Source of the DNA: Methanomicrobiales archaeon
GTDB lineage: Archaea; Halobacteriota; Methanomicrobia; Methanomicrobiales; Methanospirillaceae
Assembly: GCA_022841205.1 (NCBI GenBank)
Contig: JALHCK010000008.1
Coordinates: forward strand, 1-64,000
DNA: 64,000 nt
Direction of reading: 5' to 3'
Below the pieces are notes generated by a model. That model saw only the letters and a list, made by a program, of their open reading frames with translations, ran no database searches and had not been told where the DNA came from. Positions 27,032 through 40,072 of the stretch are shown piece by piece. A program made the position numbers and the translations under genes. Positions within the stretch are counted from its first letter, which is position 1; the number at the start of each line of letters is the position of its first letter.

Positions 27032-27408
27032 TCAGGTAGCGCTATTTGCAGTTGACATATATGCGATTACTGCGGCTGCCTTTTCATCTTGAGAGGATGC
27101 ATCAGTTGCTAAGGCCGATACTGCACTGGTATCCTGTTCAAATTTGTGAAAGTCCGGAAGTAAAACTTTTATTTCAGCATATGAGGTTTTCTGTCCATCC
27201 GAGAGATTTGCCCAATATCCCAGAACCCTTTTCTCCAGGCACTGGCCGGTGTCACTTCTTTTCCGTTCATGGAATACGCCCATTCCATAAACTGATCGGA
27301 TGCCTGTTGGGGGATTGTATTCACGATCCCTGTACTCACACCAGGAACCATCACTATTGCTGCCAGAAATAAAGGCAACAGGACGACTCCAGTTTTCAAT
27401 AACTTCAT
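27032..27408 (-). pseudogene. Frameshifted small secreted protein
   Basis: The N-terminal part (MKLLKTGVVLLPLFLAAIV, a signal peptide, then MEWAYSMNGKEV) starts at ATG 27408 behind a strong ggaggaagg box. The protein-like C-terminal part (ANLSDGQKTSYAEIKVLLPD to AYMSTANSAT) lies in the other frame and ends at 27032. The switch falls near the ctttt/ccc run at 27226-27232. A -1 shift would join the two into one secreted protein of about 125 residues. Either a real mutation, a sequencing error in the homopolymer or programmed slippage on A-AAA-GG could explain it. I do not recognise the family. Confidence 0.6.
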
Positions 27409-27517
27409 GAGTTCCTTCCTCCATGTTTTATCTGGTTTCACGGAGGCTATCCATTATCCGAATTACATTAAGACCTATTAATTATGCGAACAGAGCCTTC
27501 GCTCTTCACATCAACAA

Positions 27518-27551
27518 ATAATAAAAAACAAGTACCAATTTCAATGCAAAA
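27518..27551 (-). terminator. T-rich terminator of the rRNA operon
   Basis: On the minus strand the sequence directly after 5S rRNA contains a T4 run and then tgttttttatt, which suits archaeal termination. Confidence 0.5.
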
Positions 27552-27680
27552 GGGTAATTGCAGCGAGGTACAGTTCCCGAGGACTCGCGTACCTCAGTAC
27601 AGTGCACCACGTGAGTCGGCTTAACTGCTGGGTTCGGAATGGGTCCAGGTGTGTCCCGACTGCTATGGCCGCAATTACCC
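27552..27680 (-). rRNA. 5S ribosomal RNA
   Basis: The minus strand reads gggtaattgcggccatagc at the 5' side and ends in gcaattaccc, so the terminal helix closes perfectly. The internal block cccattccgaacccagcag is the conserved 5S loop. Length is about 125-129; exact ends may shift by a few bases. It begins two bases after tRNA-Cys. Confidence 0.92.
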
Positions 27681-27682
27681 AA

Positions 27683-27754
27683 AGCCAAGGTCCGGATTTG
27701 AACCGGAGTGTAGTTGATCTGCAGTCAACCGCGTAGCCGCTCCGCCACCTTGGA
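27683..27754 (-). tRNA. tRNA-Cys (anticodon GCA)
   Basis: A 72-base cloverleaf. The anticodon stem gttga/tcaac closes the loop ctGCAga, and the T arm is tccgg-ttcaaat-ccgga. The acceptor strands are tccaagg and ccttggc with discriminator T, so the first pair reads U1:C72, a mismatch where Cys tRNAs normally have G:C. No CCA is encoded. The gene lies between 23S and 5S rRNA. Confidence 0.92.
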
Positions 27755-27800
27755 TGTCTCTGTCGTAATACCCTATTCTGTAGGACAGGATAGGATATAA

Positions 27801-27815
27801 GGTTTGCACTCAGGA
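27801..27815 (-). promoter_or_regulatory. 3' arm of the 23S rRNA processing stem
   Basis: ggtttgcactcagga here is the exact reverse complement of tcctgagtgcaaacc at 30776-30790. Together they enclose the 23S gene and form the stem that archaea cut at a bulge-helix-bulge site. Confidence 0.8.
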
Positions 27816-27819
27816 TTTC

Positions 27820-30772
<2,953 letters not shown>

Positions 30773-30775
30773 ACG

Positions 30776-30790
30776 TCCTGAGTGCAAACC
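30776..30790 (-). promoter_or_regulatory. 5' arm of the 23S rRNA processing stem
   Basis: tcctgagtgcaaacc pairs with 27801-27815 over 15 bases. Confidence 0.8.
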
Positions 30791-30867
30791 TCTACACGGC
30801 CTCCTTGAGTCATTGGCTTGACTCTCAGCCCTTCCCTGGTGACTCGCATCTCCAGGTGCATCGAAAG

Positions 30868-30940
30868 TGGACTCACTGGGATTTGAACCCAGGGCCTCCG
30901 CCTTGCAAAGGCGGCGCTCTTCCAGCTGAGCTATGAGCCC
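30868..30940 (-). tRNA. tRNA-Ala (anticodon TGC)
   Basis: A 73-base cloverleaf. The acceptor helix gggctca/tgagtcc contains the G3:U70 pair that marks alanine tRNA. The anticodon arm is ccgcc-ttTGCaa-ggcgg and the discriminator is A. It lies in the 16S-23S spacer, the normal archaeal place. Confidence 0.96.
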
Positions 30941-30991
30941 TCTGTCCCTGCTGGCACCGGCAATTATGCAGTCTGCATGGCAACCGCTTCC

Positions 30992-30999
30992 CGAAATTT
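30992..30999 (-). promoter_or_regulatory. 3' arm of the 16S rRNA processing stem
   Basis: cgaaattt pairs with aaatttcg at 32499-32506, with more pairs beyond a one-base irregularity, enclosing the 16S gene. Confidence 0.55.
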
Positions 31000-31004
31000 G
31001 TCAT

Positions 31005-32472
<1,468 letters not shown>

Positions 32473-33061
32473 TCTCAAGTAATGCACACTATCGGATGAA
32501 ATTTCGAGGAATTAGCGGTTACCATTGCAGATTTCCGCATTGCCAGTACCAACGTCAGAACCAATTCCGGCGCACCGGGGTGGTTGGTTCTCCATCACAG
32601 AGGGTATTATTATTCGCATTTTTGGTATTTAACCATTCCGTGTTTCCAGGGAACTGGATGAAACGACAGCCTGAATGATCAGAACCTGTCTGCCGGGCAC
32701 GATCGCACGACCGCTGTGAGTCCGGCCTGTGGTGAGATCTTCCGACATCAGAACCGGACATTTCCTCGCAGCAGCGTCCAGTTCATCATCATAATTTGAG
32801 GACATACTTATTGCCCTCAATCGTATATCAATCCATCGCTCTCCCCATGCGGGAATGTGAATGGTGATATCCCGCTACCGGCAACGGGATGGATCCCGCT
32901 GAACCGGCGCATGTGAACCATCACAATTGGATCCCACCTCTATAAAATACTAATCCATACACCTCTGGCCGACCGGAAAGAAAACTCCCTCATTCATTCC
33001 ATTTGCAAATGAAGACCTGGCACATGCATCCGGGGGCGCGGTCTGGAAACCGGTGCGGGAA
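32473..33061. other. rRNA operon leader and upstream region
   Basis: No coding gene is supported. Bases 32473-32510 hold the 16S processing arm. A minus-strand TATA candidate (ggttaaatacc, 32624-32634) lies about 150 bases before 16S. A small hairpin ttgagg/cctcaa lies near 32798-32820, and ctataaaata at about 32940-32950 has no obvious gene. Confidence 0.45.
32624..32634 (-). promoter_or_regulatory. Candidate rRNA promoter TATA box
   Basis: On the minus strand ggttaaatacc, followed by an AT-rich stretch aataataataccc. It is placed correctly for the operon, but other boxes upstream cannot be excluded. Confidence 0.35.
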
Positions 33062-33769
33062 TTATTCGCCCGCGCGGCAGGTCTGGACCATGATCTCTCC
33101 GAAGAACTCTTCCTGCCAGAGCGAAAGCTTCCCTTCAAACATCAGGTAGAGGAGGGGGATGTAGACATCGATGAGCCCCTTTCCCAGGAGCCTGGCAAGC
33201 TCGTGGAGGGTCATCACCCCTTCCGTGGAGATTGCTGCCTCGCACTGGCAGAGCACCGTTTCTGCGACCTCGCGGTAGTTTTCCTCGTGGGCAATGCCCA
33301 CCACTTCCTCCACGTCCATCAGGCCCATGGAGAAGGGATCCCGGAACCGCTGCCGTCGCCGCTGTTCCTTCTCTGCGTTCTTCAGCTCGAGGATCAGCTC
33401 AAAGAGGGTGACCGGCCGCTTGCGCAGGTTCTTACGGTCAAGTCTCCGCCGTATCTCCCGCTCGAGTTGTTCTATCGGTCCACCCACCTCTTCCGGGAAC
33501 TCGCCAAAAAGGCCGGTTCCATAGTCCTCGTCCTCCAGGAGCTCTTCGAGCACCTCTTCATCGGCCGCCATACCCAGGTACTCAGACTTCATCCGCAGGA
33601 GGAGCGCCGCGTAAAAGAGCGTCCGGCCTGATATGCGGAGATCAAGCTCCTTCCTCCGCTCAAGCTCGGAGAGGAACCGGTCGGTAACCTCAACGATGTC
33701 GATGTCCCACGGATCGATCTCCCCCCGATCGGCCATCTGGACAAGGATCTCGACAGGCTCTTCAGACAT
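33062..33769 (-). CDS. scpA: Segregation and condensation protein A
   Basis: A 235-residue kleisin subunit that bridges the SMC heads in the condensin complex. It begins EEPVEILVQMADRGEIDPWDIDIVEVTDRFL, the typical ScpA N-terminal helix, and ends in a winged-helix region with YLMFEGKLSLWQEEFFGEI. Its start overlaps the end of smc by 8 bases, so the two are translated together. ScpB is not nearby. Confidence 0.93.
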   Translation of the reverse strand: MSEEPVEILVQMADRGEIDPWDIDIVEVTDRFLSELERRKELDLRISGRTLFYAALLLRMKSEYLGMAADEEVLEELLEDEDYGTGLFGEFPEEVGGPIEQLEREIRRRLDRKNLRKRPVTLFELILELKNAEKEQRRRQRFRDPFSMGLMDVEEVVGIAHEENYREVAETVLCQCEAAISTEGVMTLHELARLLGKGLIDVYIPLLYLMFEGKLSLWQEEFFGEIMVQTCRAGE

Positions 33770-36700
33770 CGGCCCTGACCCCGGTAACGAACGAGCTCTT
33801 GTCCGGGAGAAGCGTCACGCCGAGGATCCGGTCGGCCCCCTCGATCATCGGCTTGCGGAGGGAAACGATGATGAACTGAGAAGTCCCGGAGAGATTCCGG
33901 ATCATCTCGCCGATCCGTTCCACGTTGTATCCGTCCAGCGACATATCCACCTCATCAAAGGCGTAGAACGGCGCCGGGAGGTGCTGCTGGATGGAGAAGA
34001 TGAAGGCAAGTGTTGTGAGCGATTTTTCCCCTCCGGAGAGGGCTGATAGGAGGTGAACCGCCTTGTCCCGCGGCTGCACGGCAAAAGAGAGCCCACCTTT
34101 GAACGGGTCATCCTCGTTCTCGAGGATCAGCCTGCCGCTCCCGTTGGTGAGGCGGGCAAAAATGTCCCGGAAGTTGGCATCGATGGCCCGGTAGGCACTC
34201 ATGAAAGCCTCGAACTTCATGGTCTCGAATCCCTCGATTCGCGAAAGAAGCGTGGTCCGCTCCCGGGAGAGGATCTCCTTCTTCTCCTGCCGTTCATTTA
34301 CTCTCGATTCCACCCGGTCGTACTCCTCGATAGCAAGCATATTTACCGCCCCGATCTTCCGCATCGCCAACGAAGCTTCGGCAATGCCATCCTCTATCTC
34401 GGAGAGGGAGAGATCGGTGGTAACTTCCCCGACCTCGTCCCGGAGCGATTCTATCTCGCCAGCGAGCGCCGTCCGCCGCTCGTGCAGGGCATCGAGCTGT
34501 ATGTTGATCCGCTCCTTTTCATTATCAAATAAAAGGAGCTTCTTCTCCGATTCGCGGATGGCATCGGCAATGCCGGAGTGCCGGACGCGAAGTGCGTCAA
34601 GCTCACTGGAGAACTCCTTCTGCCGCTCCTCTATCTGCCGGATTGTTGCCCGATTTTCTTCGATCTGTGCCTCCGCCGACGCGATATCGGCATCGGTCTG
34701 CCGGTTGACCTCAGTCAGGCGTCCCACCTCCCCCTTCAGCTCCTCCACCCGGGCCGCGAAATGCTGCCGTTCGCGGGAGAGATCGGCAATGTCGGACTCC
34801 TTGTTGCGGAGACGGCGCTCCGCATCATCGAGCTCGCGCCGTTTCTTCTCAAGCGACCCGGTCAGGGCCGGGATGGCCGTACCGTCAAGCCGTTTCTTGA
34901 GCTGTTCCATCCTGCGGGTAAGCTCGTTGATTTCACCGGTCGTGGTATCGAGCGATGCCTCGAGTGCCGCAAGATCCACCGCCCCGTTCCGCACCTCTTC
35001 GGAAAGCCCGGCCAGAGCTGATTCGAGCCGCTCTTTTTCCTGGGAGAAGAGATCGGCTTGCCTGCCAATCTCTTCTGCGGCGATTGTGAACCGCTGTAGA
35101 TTCGTATCTATAGCCGACCGCCGTCCCCGCTGCTCCTCAATCTCGACACCCCCCTGCTTCACTGCATCTTCCAGGCCCCCTATCTCGGCCCGGAGCTCTC
35201 CGGCATGTTGCCGCAGCCGGCCGATCTCGTCCTCGACCGCCGCCCCAAAACCCCCGGGCGGTTTCTTGAATGAACCCCCGGTCATGGCACCGCTCCGCTC
35301 CAGGAGCTCCCCTTCCGGGGTGACCATGCGAAACCTGCCGAGCAGCTGGCGGCCACGGTCAAGCGACTCCACCACCACGGTTGACCCGAAGACGACCCGG
35401 AAGGCCGGCTCGAACTGTGGCTTATACTCGAGCATCCGCACAGCATGGCCGATGATCCCCTTCCCGGGAAGCTCCGGGAGCGGTGCCGGCCGGAGCCTGG
35501 AGAGCGGGAGGAAGGTCAGGCGTCCAAGCTTCCTGTCCCTGAGATGGCGTATTGCCTCCGCAGCAACTTCATCATCATCAACCACCACATAGTGAAGCCT
35601 GCTCCCGGCCGCCACGTTCAGGGCCATGGTATATTCAGGAGGAGCCCTCCCGAGCTGGGCGATGGTCCCATGTACCCCTTCCATTGCCAGCACCGCCTCG
35701 AGTGCCCGGGAGCCGGGCTCGCCCCGGGCCTGCTGCTGGGCTTCGAGCCGCACTACCTCTTGCTCGACCCCCCGCAGTTCCTCCCTCAGTCGTTCTGCAA
35801 GAGATCGCTTCGCAAACACCGACGCCTCTAGGGCGGATATCTCCCGTTCAAGCGCCGCCTTCTCTTCCTGGAGCGAGGTTCCCTGCTGCTCCTCCCAACC
35901 CCGCTGCACCGACCGGGACGTGACCTCTCTTTCGATTTCCCGGAGGCGCTCCTCAAGCCGCTCACGCTCCGAGGTCCGCATCCGGCTCTTCTCGAGGATA
36001 AGGTCCTTCTGGTGGAGGATCGCCGATCGATCTGTCTTCTTTGCCTCGATATTCTGCATCAGGGACAAAAGCTCGTCGCGCGCACCTTCCGCGTCCCGGC
36101 TCTGGGCCTCGATCTCGGCCTCGAGCTTCCCTATCTGGCCCTTTGCCGCAGCTGCCTCCATAGCCAGGCTGGTCCGGTCTATGGTCATCTCCCGGATCTT
36201 AGTGGTGCACTCTGTTATCCGCTCTTCGGCCCGTTTCTGGTCCACGAAGGAACGGTTCATCCCCTCCAGGTTGGCTTCCTTCTCCTTCCGTGCCCGGCTG
36301 ATGGCCTGCTCGGAAAGCCTGATGACTCCCTTCGCTTCTTCGAGGTTTGCAATCAGCTTCAGGTACTCGGTCCCGCTTTTCTGGTTGATCTGGCGGGCCA
36401 CATCGTCGAGGTCTGCCTGGAGGTAGGACCGCTCATTCTCCTCGAGGCTCCGGTCAGATTCCACCCTGGAGATAGCCAGTTCCTGGTCGGCGATCACCCG
36501 CGTTAACGAGGCGAGATCCTTTTCCTTCGCATTCAGGAACGCAGCAGCACGGCAGCTCTCAAAACGACGAAGCTTCTCCTGCCATTCCCGGTACTTCAGG
36601 GCCTGCTCCCGCTCCTTGGCCAGTTCGCTAAGGCGCTGGGAAAGCTCGGAAAGCAGCATCTCTTCCCGCTCGATCCGCTCCCGTACCACTTCAAGCTCCC

Positions 36701-37202
36701 GGATAGCCTGTTCCCTCTTGGCATCGAACTCGGCCACCCCGGCGATCTCATCGATGATCTTGCGCCGTTCGAAATCGCTCATCTCGATAATCCGGGTGAT
36801 GTCCCCCTGCATGACCACGTTGTAGCCATGTGGGATGATCCCATGCCGGGAGAGATAATCGACAATGTCGGCATGCTTGCACGGCTTTTCGTTTAAGTAG
36901 TTGTAGCTATAGTAACCACTCGCCGTCCGCTTGATCCGCCGCCTGATCCTCGTACCATCCGAGAAGGAGATGGAGACTTCGGCTGTCTGCTTCCCCGAAT
37001 TGAGGTTTATCAGGTCAGTCAACTTCTCGGCACGGAGGGTCCGCGAGGAAGAGATGGCCAGCACGAAGAGGATGCTGTCGATGATATTGCTCTTCCCCGA
37101 ACCATTCGGACCGGATATAACCGTAAAACCCTCAAAGAAGGGAATTTTTGTCTTTTTTACAAAAGATTTGAAGTTATCTATCTCAAGCTCAGAGATGTGC
37201 AA
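33762..37202 (-). CDS. smc: Chromosome segregation ATPase SMC
   Basis: A 1,146-residue condensin ATPase. Walker A GPNGSGKSN is at residues 31-39. Two long coiled coils flank a hinge (about 500-650) with GRAPPEYTMALNVAAGSRLHYVVV and AMTGGSFKKPPGGFG. The C-terminal head carries the signature LSGGEKSL and Walker B FYAFDEVDMSLDG. It works with ScpA, encoded by the overlapping next gene, to compact and segregate the chromosome. A coiled-coil protein gene lies 34 bases upstream in the same direction. Confidence 0.97.
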   Translation of the reverse strand: MHISELEIDNFKSFVKKTKIPFFEGFTVISGPNGSGKSNIIDSILFVLAISSSRTLRAEKLTDLINLNSGKQTAEVSISFSDGTRIRRRIKRTASGYYSYNYLNEKPCKHADIVDYLSRHGIIPHGYNVVMQGDITRIIEMSDFERRKIIDEIAGVAEFDAKREQAIRELEVVRERIEREEMLLSELSQRLSELAKEREQALKYREWQEKLRRFESCRAAAFLNAKEKDLASLTRVIADQELAISRVESDRSLEENERSYLQADLDDVARQINQKSGTEYLKLIANLEEAKGVIRLSEQAISRARKEKEANLEGMNRSFVDQKRAEERITECTTKIREMTIDRTSLAMEAAAAKGQIGKLEAEIEAQSRDAEGARDELLSLMQNIEAKKTDRSAILHQKDLILEKSRMRTSERERLEERLREIEREVTSRSVQRGWEEQQGTSLQEEKAALEREISALEASVFAKRSLAERLREELRGVEQEVVRLEAQQQARGEPGSRALEAVLAMEGVHGTIAQLGRAPPEYTMALNVAAGSRLHYVVVDDDEVAAEAIRHLRDRKLGRLTFLPLSRLRPAPLPELPGKGIIGHAVRMLEYKPQFEPAFRVVFGSTVVVESLDRGRQLLGRFRMVTPEGELLERSGAMTGGSFKKPPGGFGAAVEDEIGRLRQHAGELRAEIGGLEDAVKQGGVEIEEQRGRRSAIDTNLQRFTIAAEEIGRQADLFSQEKERLESALAGLSEEVRNGAVDLAALEASLDTTTGEINELTRRMEQLKKRLDGTAIPALTGSLEKKRRELDDAERRLRNKESDIADLSRERQHFAARVEELKGEVGRLTEVNRQTDADIASAEAQIEENRATIRQIEERQKEFSSELDALRVRHSGIADAIRESEKKLLLFDNEKERINIQLDALHERRTALAGEIESLRDEVGEVTTDLSLSEIEDGIAEASLAMRKIGAVNMLAIEEYDRVESRVNERQEKKEILSRERTTLLSRIEGFETMKFEAFMSAYRAIDANFRDIFARLTNGSGRLILENEDDPFKGGLSFAVQPRDKAVHLLSALSGGEKSLTTLAFIFSIQQHLPAPFYAFDEVDMSLDGYNVERIGEMIRNLSGTSQFIIVSLRKPMIEGADRILGVTLLPDKSSFVTGVRADV

Positions 37203-37235
37203 ATATCGGGTCTCCCATCACGTCGTTCTGGAATA

Positions 37236-37766
37236 TTACTTCTTCTCTTCTTTCTCCTCATCTTCGGCCACGATAAATTCAGCCTTCTTGCCTGCACCCG
37301 CAGCCTGTTGTTTCGCTTTCTTGGAGTAGGACGCCGAGGCAACAATGTATTCACTCGACTTTCTCTTCTCGGGTTTTAGCATTCCATCCGGCTGCATAAT
37401 CATGTCCATGGTCTCGGGCTCCGGTGGTGGCGGTGTCCGGGCGGCCTGAGGTGAGACACGAGCCTTTGGGACCACCACCGTGCCGCCTCCGGCCGCTGCG
37501 CCAGGCCGGCCCATCTTCAGCTCGGCACGACCACGCTCCTCGGAGACCTTGCTCAGGCGCATGGTGATCGATTTGAGATCGAGCATCTCCTCGGTGAGTC
37601 CCTTGACAAGGGCCTCCAGATCCTTGACCTTCTTTTCAAGGACAGATATCCTCTCTTCAGGGGCGGCAGAGGTGGCAGACGACGGATTTTTTACAATCTC
37701 CATATTTTTCTCCTTCCCGGAAGGGGTGTTCCTCAGCAGTGATTTCCGGTAATCATCTGGCATCAT
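37236..37766 (-). CDS. Coiled-coil protein upstream of smc
   Basis: A 176-residue protein of unknown function. Residues 37-75 form a coiled coil (EERISVLEKKVKDLEALVKGL), followed by a Pro- and Ala-rich linker and a Lys-rich tail ending EDEEKEEKK. The low-complexity parts suggest a flexible adaptor. It leads the smc-scpA operon, so a role with condensin or the chromosome is plausible but unproven. The start may be ATG 37766 or ATG 37703, which has the better aaggag box. Confidence 0.7.
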   Translation of the reverse strand: MMPDDYRKSLLRNTPSGKEKNMEIVKNPSSATSAAPEERISVLEKKVKDLEALVKGLTEEMLDLKSITMRLSKVSEERGRAELKMGRPGAAAGGGTVVVPKARVSPQAARTPPPPEPETMDMIMQPDGMLKPEKRKSSEYIVASASYSKKAKQQAAGAGKKAEFIVAEDEEKEEKK

Positions 37767-37989
37767 AAGAACCCTCAGTGATAGTCATGGATTATTCCCC
37801 TATAATAATTATGCTCCCATTTTTTGGGCAGATTGACAAGAATCCCCCGTTTTCCTGGAGTGGTGCTCTCCAGGCAGTAGGTATCACTCGCGACACACTC
37901 CTGCCGCAGGGGAAACCTTGCCCGTTCCCAGCCTCTTTCATCAAGGGGAGCACAAAGAGTATTACCTTATCAGGGCGACCTTTTTGTAC

Positions 37990-39228
37990 ATGTCCTATCT
38001 GGCCACTACCGATCATGAGATTGCTGATATCATCGAGAAAGAACGAAAACGCCAGGTAAACGGGCTCGAGCTCATCGCTTCAGAGAATCTGGTCAGCAGG
38101 GCCGTCCTCGAGGCGATGGGATCGATCATGACCAACAAATATGCCGAAGGCTACCCCGGAAAGCGATACTATGGGGGCTGCGAGTTCCACGACATGGCCG
38201 AGACCCTCGCCCGTGAACGGATGAAAGAGTTGTTCGGGGCCGGTCATGCCAACGTGCAGCCGCATTCCGGTACCCAGGCCAACATGGCGGTGTATTTTGG
38301 GTTCATGAAGCTTGGAGATACCCTGATGAGCATGAAACTCACCCAGGGAGGTCACCTCTCACACGGGTCACCGGTCAGCTTCACCGGCCAGTTTTACCGG
38401 GTGGTCCAGTATGGAGTGGATCCCTCATCCGAGACTATAGACTATGGAGTAGTCGAGGATATCGCCCGGAAGGAGCGGCCCAGGATCCTGGTCTGCGGGG
38501 CATCGGCATATCCCCGTACCATCGATTTCGCAGCCTTCCAGGAGATCGCAGACAGCGTCGATGCATACTGCATGGCCGATATCGCCCACATCGCCGGGCT
38601 CTGTGCGACCGGCGTTCACCCGACCTCCGTGGGTGTGACCGATTTTACCACCACCACCACCCACAAGACCCTCCGTGGCCCCCGCGGCGGGGCAATCATG
38701 TGCGATGATGAATACGGGTTGACCATAGACAAGGCGGTCTTTCCCGGGATGCAGGGCGGCCCCCTGATGCACACCATCGCTGCCAAGGCTGTCTGTTTCA
38801 AGGAAGCACTCAGGCCATCGTTTGCCGAATATTCCCGCCAGATCGTGAAAAACGCTGTGGCCATGGCCGAAGTCCTCGACGAGGCCGGGATTCGCCTGGT
38901 ATCCGGGGGGACTGACAACCACCTCATCCTGCTCGACCTGACCAGCCTCTCCATCACCGGGCTCGAGGCCGAGACGGTGCTCGGGAAGGCCGGCATCACG
39001 GTCAACAAGAACACTATCCCGAACGAGAACCGGAGCCCCTTCGTGACCAGCGGGCTCCGGATCGGGACTCCGGCAGTGACCTCACGAGGCATGAAAGAGC
39101 CCGAGATGCGACAGATCGGACGCTGGATAGCCACGATCCTGAAGGATACTTCAAACGAGGCCCTGGTGCGCAAGGTTGGCGATGAAGTCAGGGCCCTGGC
39201 ATCGATTTATCCGCTTTACCCCGAGTGA
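37990..39228 (+). CDS. glyA: Serine hydroxymethyltransferase
   Basis: A 412-residue PLP enzyme that converts serine to glycine while passing a one-carbon unit to a pterin, tetrahydromethanopterin-type in methanogens. Visible blocks are LELIASENLVSRAV, YPGKRYYGGCEF and the PLP lysine in TTTTHKTLRGPRGG. The start ATG 37990 (MSYLATTDHEI) fits the family length; an upstream extension to 37918 is not conserved-looking. It ends 1 base before folD, so both belong to one operon of one-carbon genes. Confidence 0.96.
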   Translation: MSYLATTDHEIADIIEKERKRQVNGLELIASENLVSRAVLEAMGSIMTNKYAEGYPGKRYYGGCEFHDMAETLARERMKELFGAGHANVQPHSGTQANMAVYFGFMKLGDTLMSMKLTQGGHLSHGSPVSFTGQFYRVVQYGVDPSSETIDYGVVEDIARKERPRILVCGASAYPRTIDFAAFQEIADSVDAYCMADIAHIAGLCATGVHPTSVGVTDFTTTTTHKTLRGPRGGAIMCDDEYGLTIDKAVFPGMQGGPLMHTIAAKAVCFKEALRPSFAEYSRQIVKNAVAMAEVLDEAGIRLVSGGTDNHLILLDLTSLSITGLEAETVLGKAGITVNKNTIPNENRSPFVTSGLRIGTPAVTSRGMKEPEMRQIGRWIATILKDTSNEALVRKVGDEVRALASIYPLYPE

Positions 39229-39229
39229 C

Positions 39230-40072
39230 ATGATTCTTGATGGGACGAAGGTCCGGCAGAAACGACTGGACCTCCTGCGGGAGGAGATCGACAGGTCGGG
39301 CCTATGCCCGCGCCTCGCCACCATCATCGTGGGACGCGATCCGGCATCCGAGCTCTATGTCCGGATGAAACATGCCGCATGCGAGCAGGTACATATCGGT
39401 TCGGTAGGAATCACGCTTCCCGCCAGCGCAAATTCAGCCGATGTGATCCGAGAAATTGATGTCCTGAACTGCGACCCGGACATATCGGGCATCCTTGTCC
39501 AGCTCCCCCTCCCGCGCGAAGTCGATATCGTGCAGGTCATTGAATCGGTCGCACCGGAAAAGGATGTCGATGGATTCCACCCCTTGAACCTTGGACGGTT
39601 GCTTGCCGGCCACCCTTTCTTTTCTCCCTGCACCCCGCTAGGCATCATGAATCTTCTCGATGAGTATCGTATCGATGTTGCCAGGATGCACGCGGTCATC
39701 GTGGGAAGGAGCCTGGAAGTTGGCCGCCCCCTGGGAGCCCTGCTCCTCTCCCGGGATGCGACCGTCACCACCTGTCACTCGAAGACCGGTAACCTTGCGG
39801 CTCTCACTTCGCAAGCTGACCTCCTGGTGGTTGCCGTCGGGAAGCCCCGGTTCGTTGGTCCAGCCATGGTAAAGGAAGGAGCGGTGGTCATCGATGTGGG
39901 CACCAACCGGGTCGGAGGGGTGCTCTGTGGTGATGTCGATTTCGAGCAGGTTTTAGACCGCGCTTCGGCTATCACCCCGGTTCCAGGAGGGGTCGGCCCC
40001 ATGACCATTGCCACGTTGATGGAGAACACATTCCTTGCCGCCCGGCGGTTGTCATGTCCCGGTGCCTGGTGA
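39230..40072 (+). CDS. folD: Methylene-pterin dehydrogenase/cyclohydrolase FolD
   Basis: A 280-residue bifunctional enzyme that interconverts methylene-, methenyl- and formyl-pterin using NADP. The N-terminal domain shows LATIIVGRDPASELYVRMKHAAC with the catalytic Tyr and Lys. The middle has GILVQLPLP and KDVDGFHP. The nucleotide-binding part has VIVGRSLEVGRPLG and ITPVPGGVGPMT. It starts right after glyA and overlaps the DHPS-like gene by 19 bases. Methanogens using H4MPT usually lack FolD, so this copy likely serves folate-type or biosynthetic reactions (inference). Confidence 0.95.
   Translation: MILDGTKVRQKRLDLLREEIDRSGLCPRLATIIVGRDPASELYVRMKHAACEQVHIGSVGITLPASANSADVIREIDVLNCDPDISGILVQLPLPREVDIVQVIESVAPEKDVDGFHPLNLGRLLAGHPFFSPCTPLGIMNLLDEYRIDVARMHAVIVGRSLEVGRPLGALLLSRDATVTTCHSKTGNLAALTSQADLLVVAVGKPRFVGPAMVKEGAVVIDVGTNRVGGVLCGDVDFEQVLDRASAITPVPGGVGPMTIATLMENTFLAARRLSCPGAW

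Noticed and set aside
34201..35592. 463-codon frame opposite smc
   Set aside because: Extreme Ser/Arg content, a mirror of the coiled-coil codons of smc.
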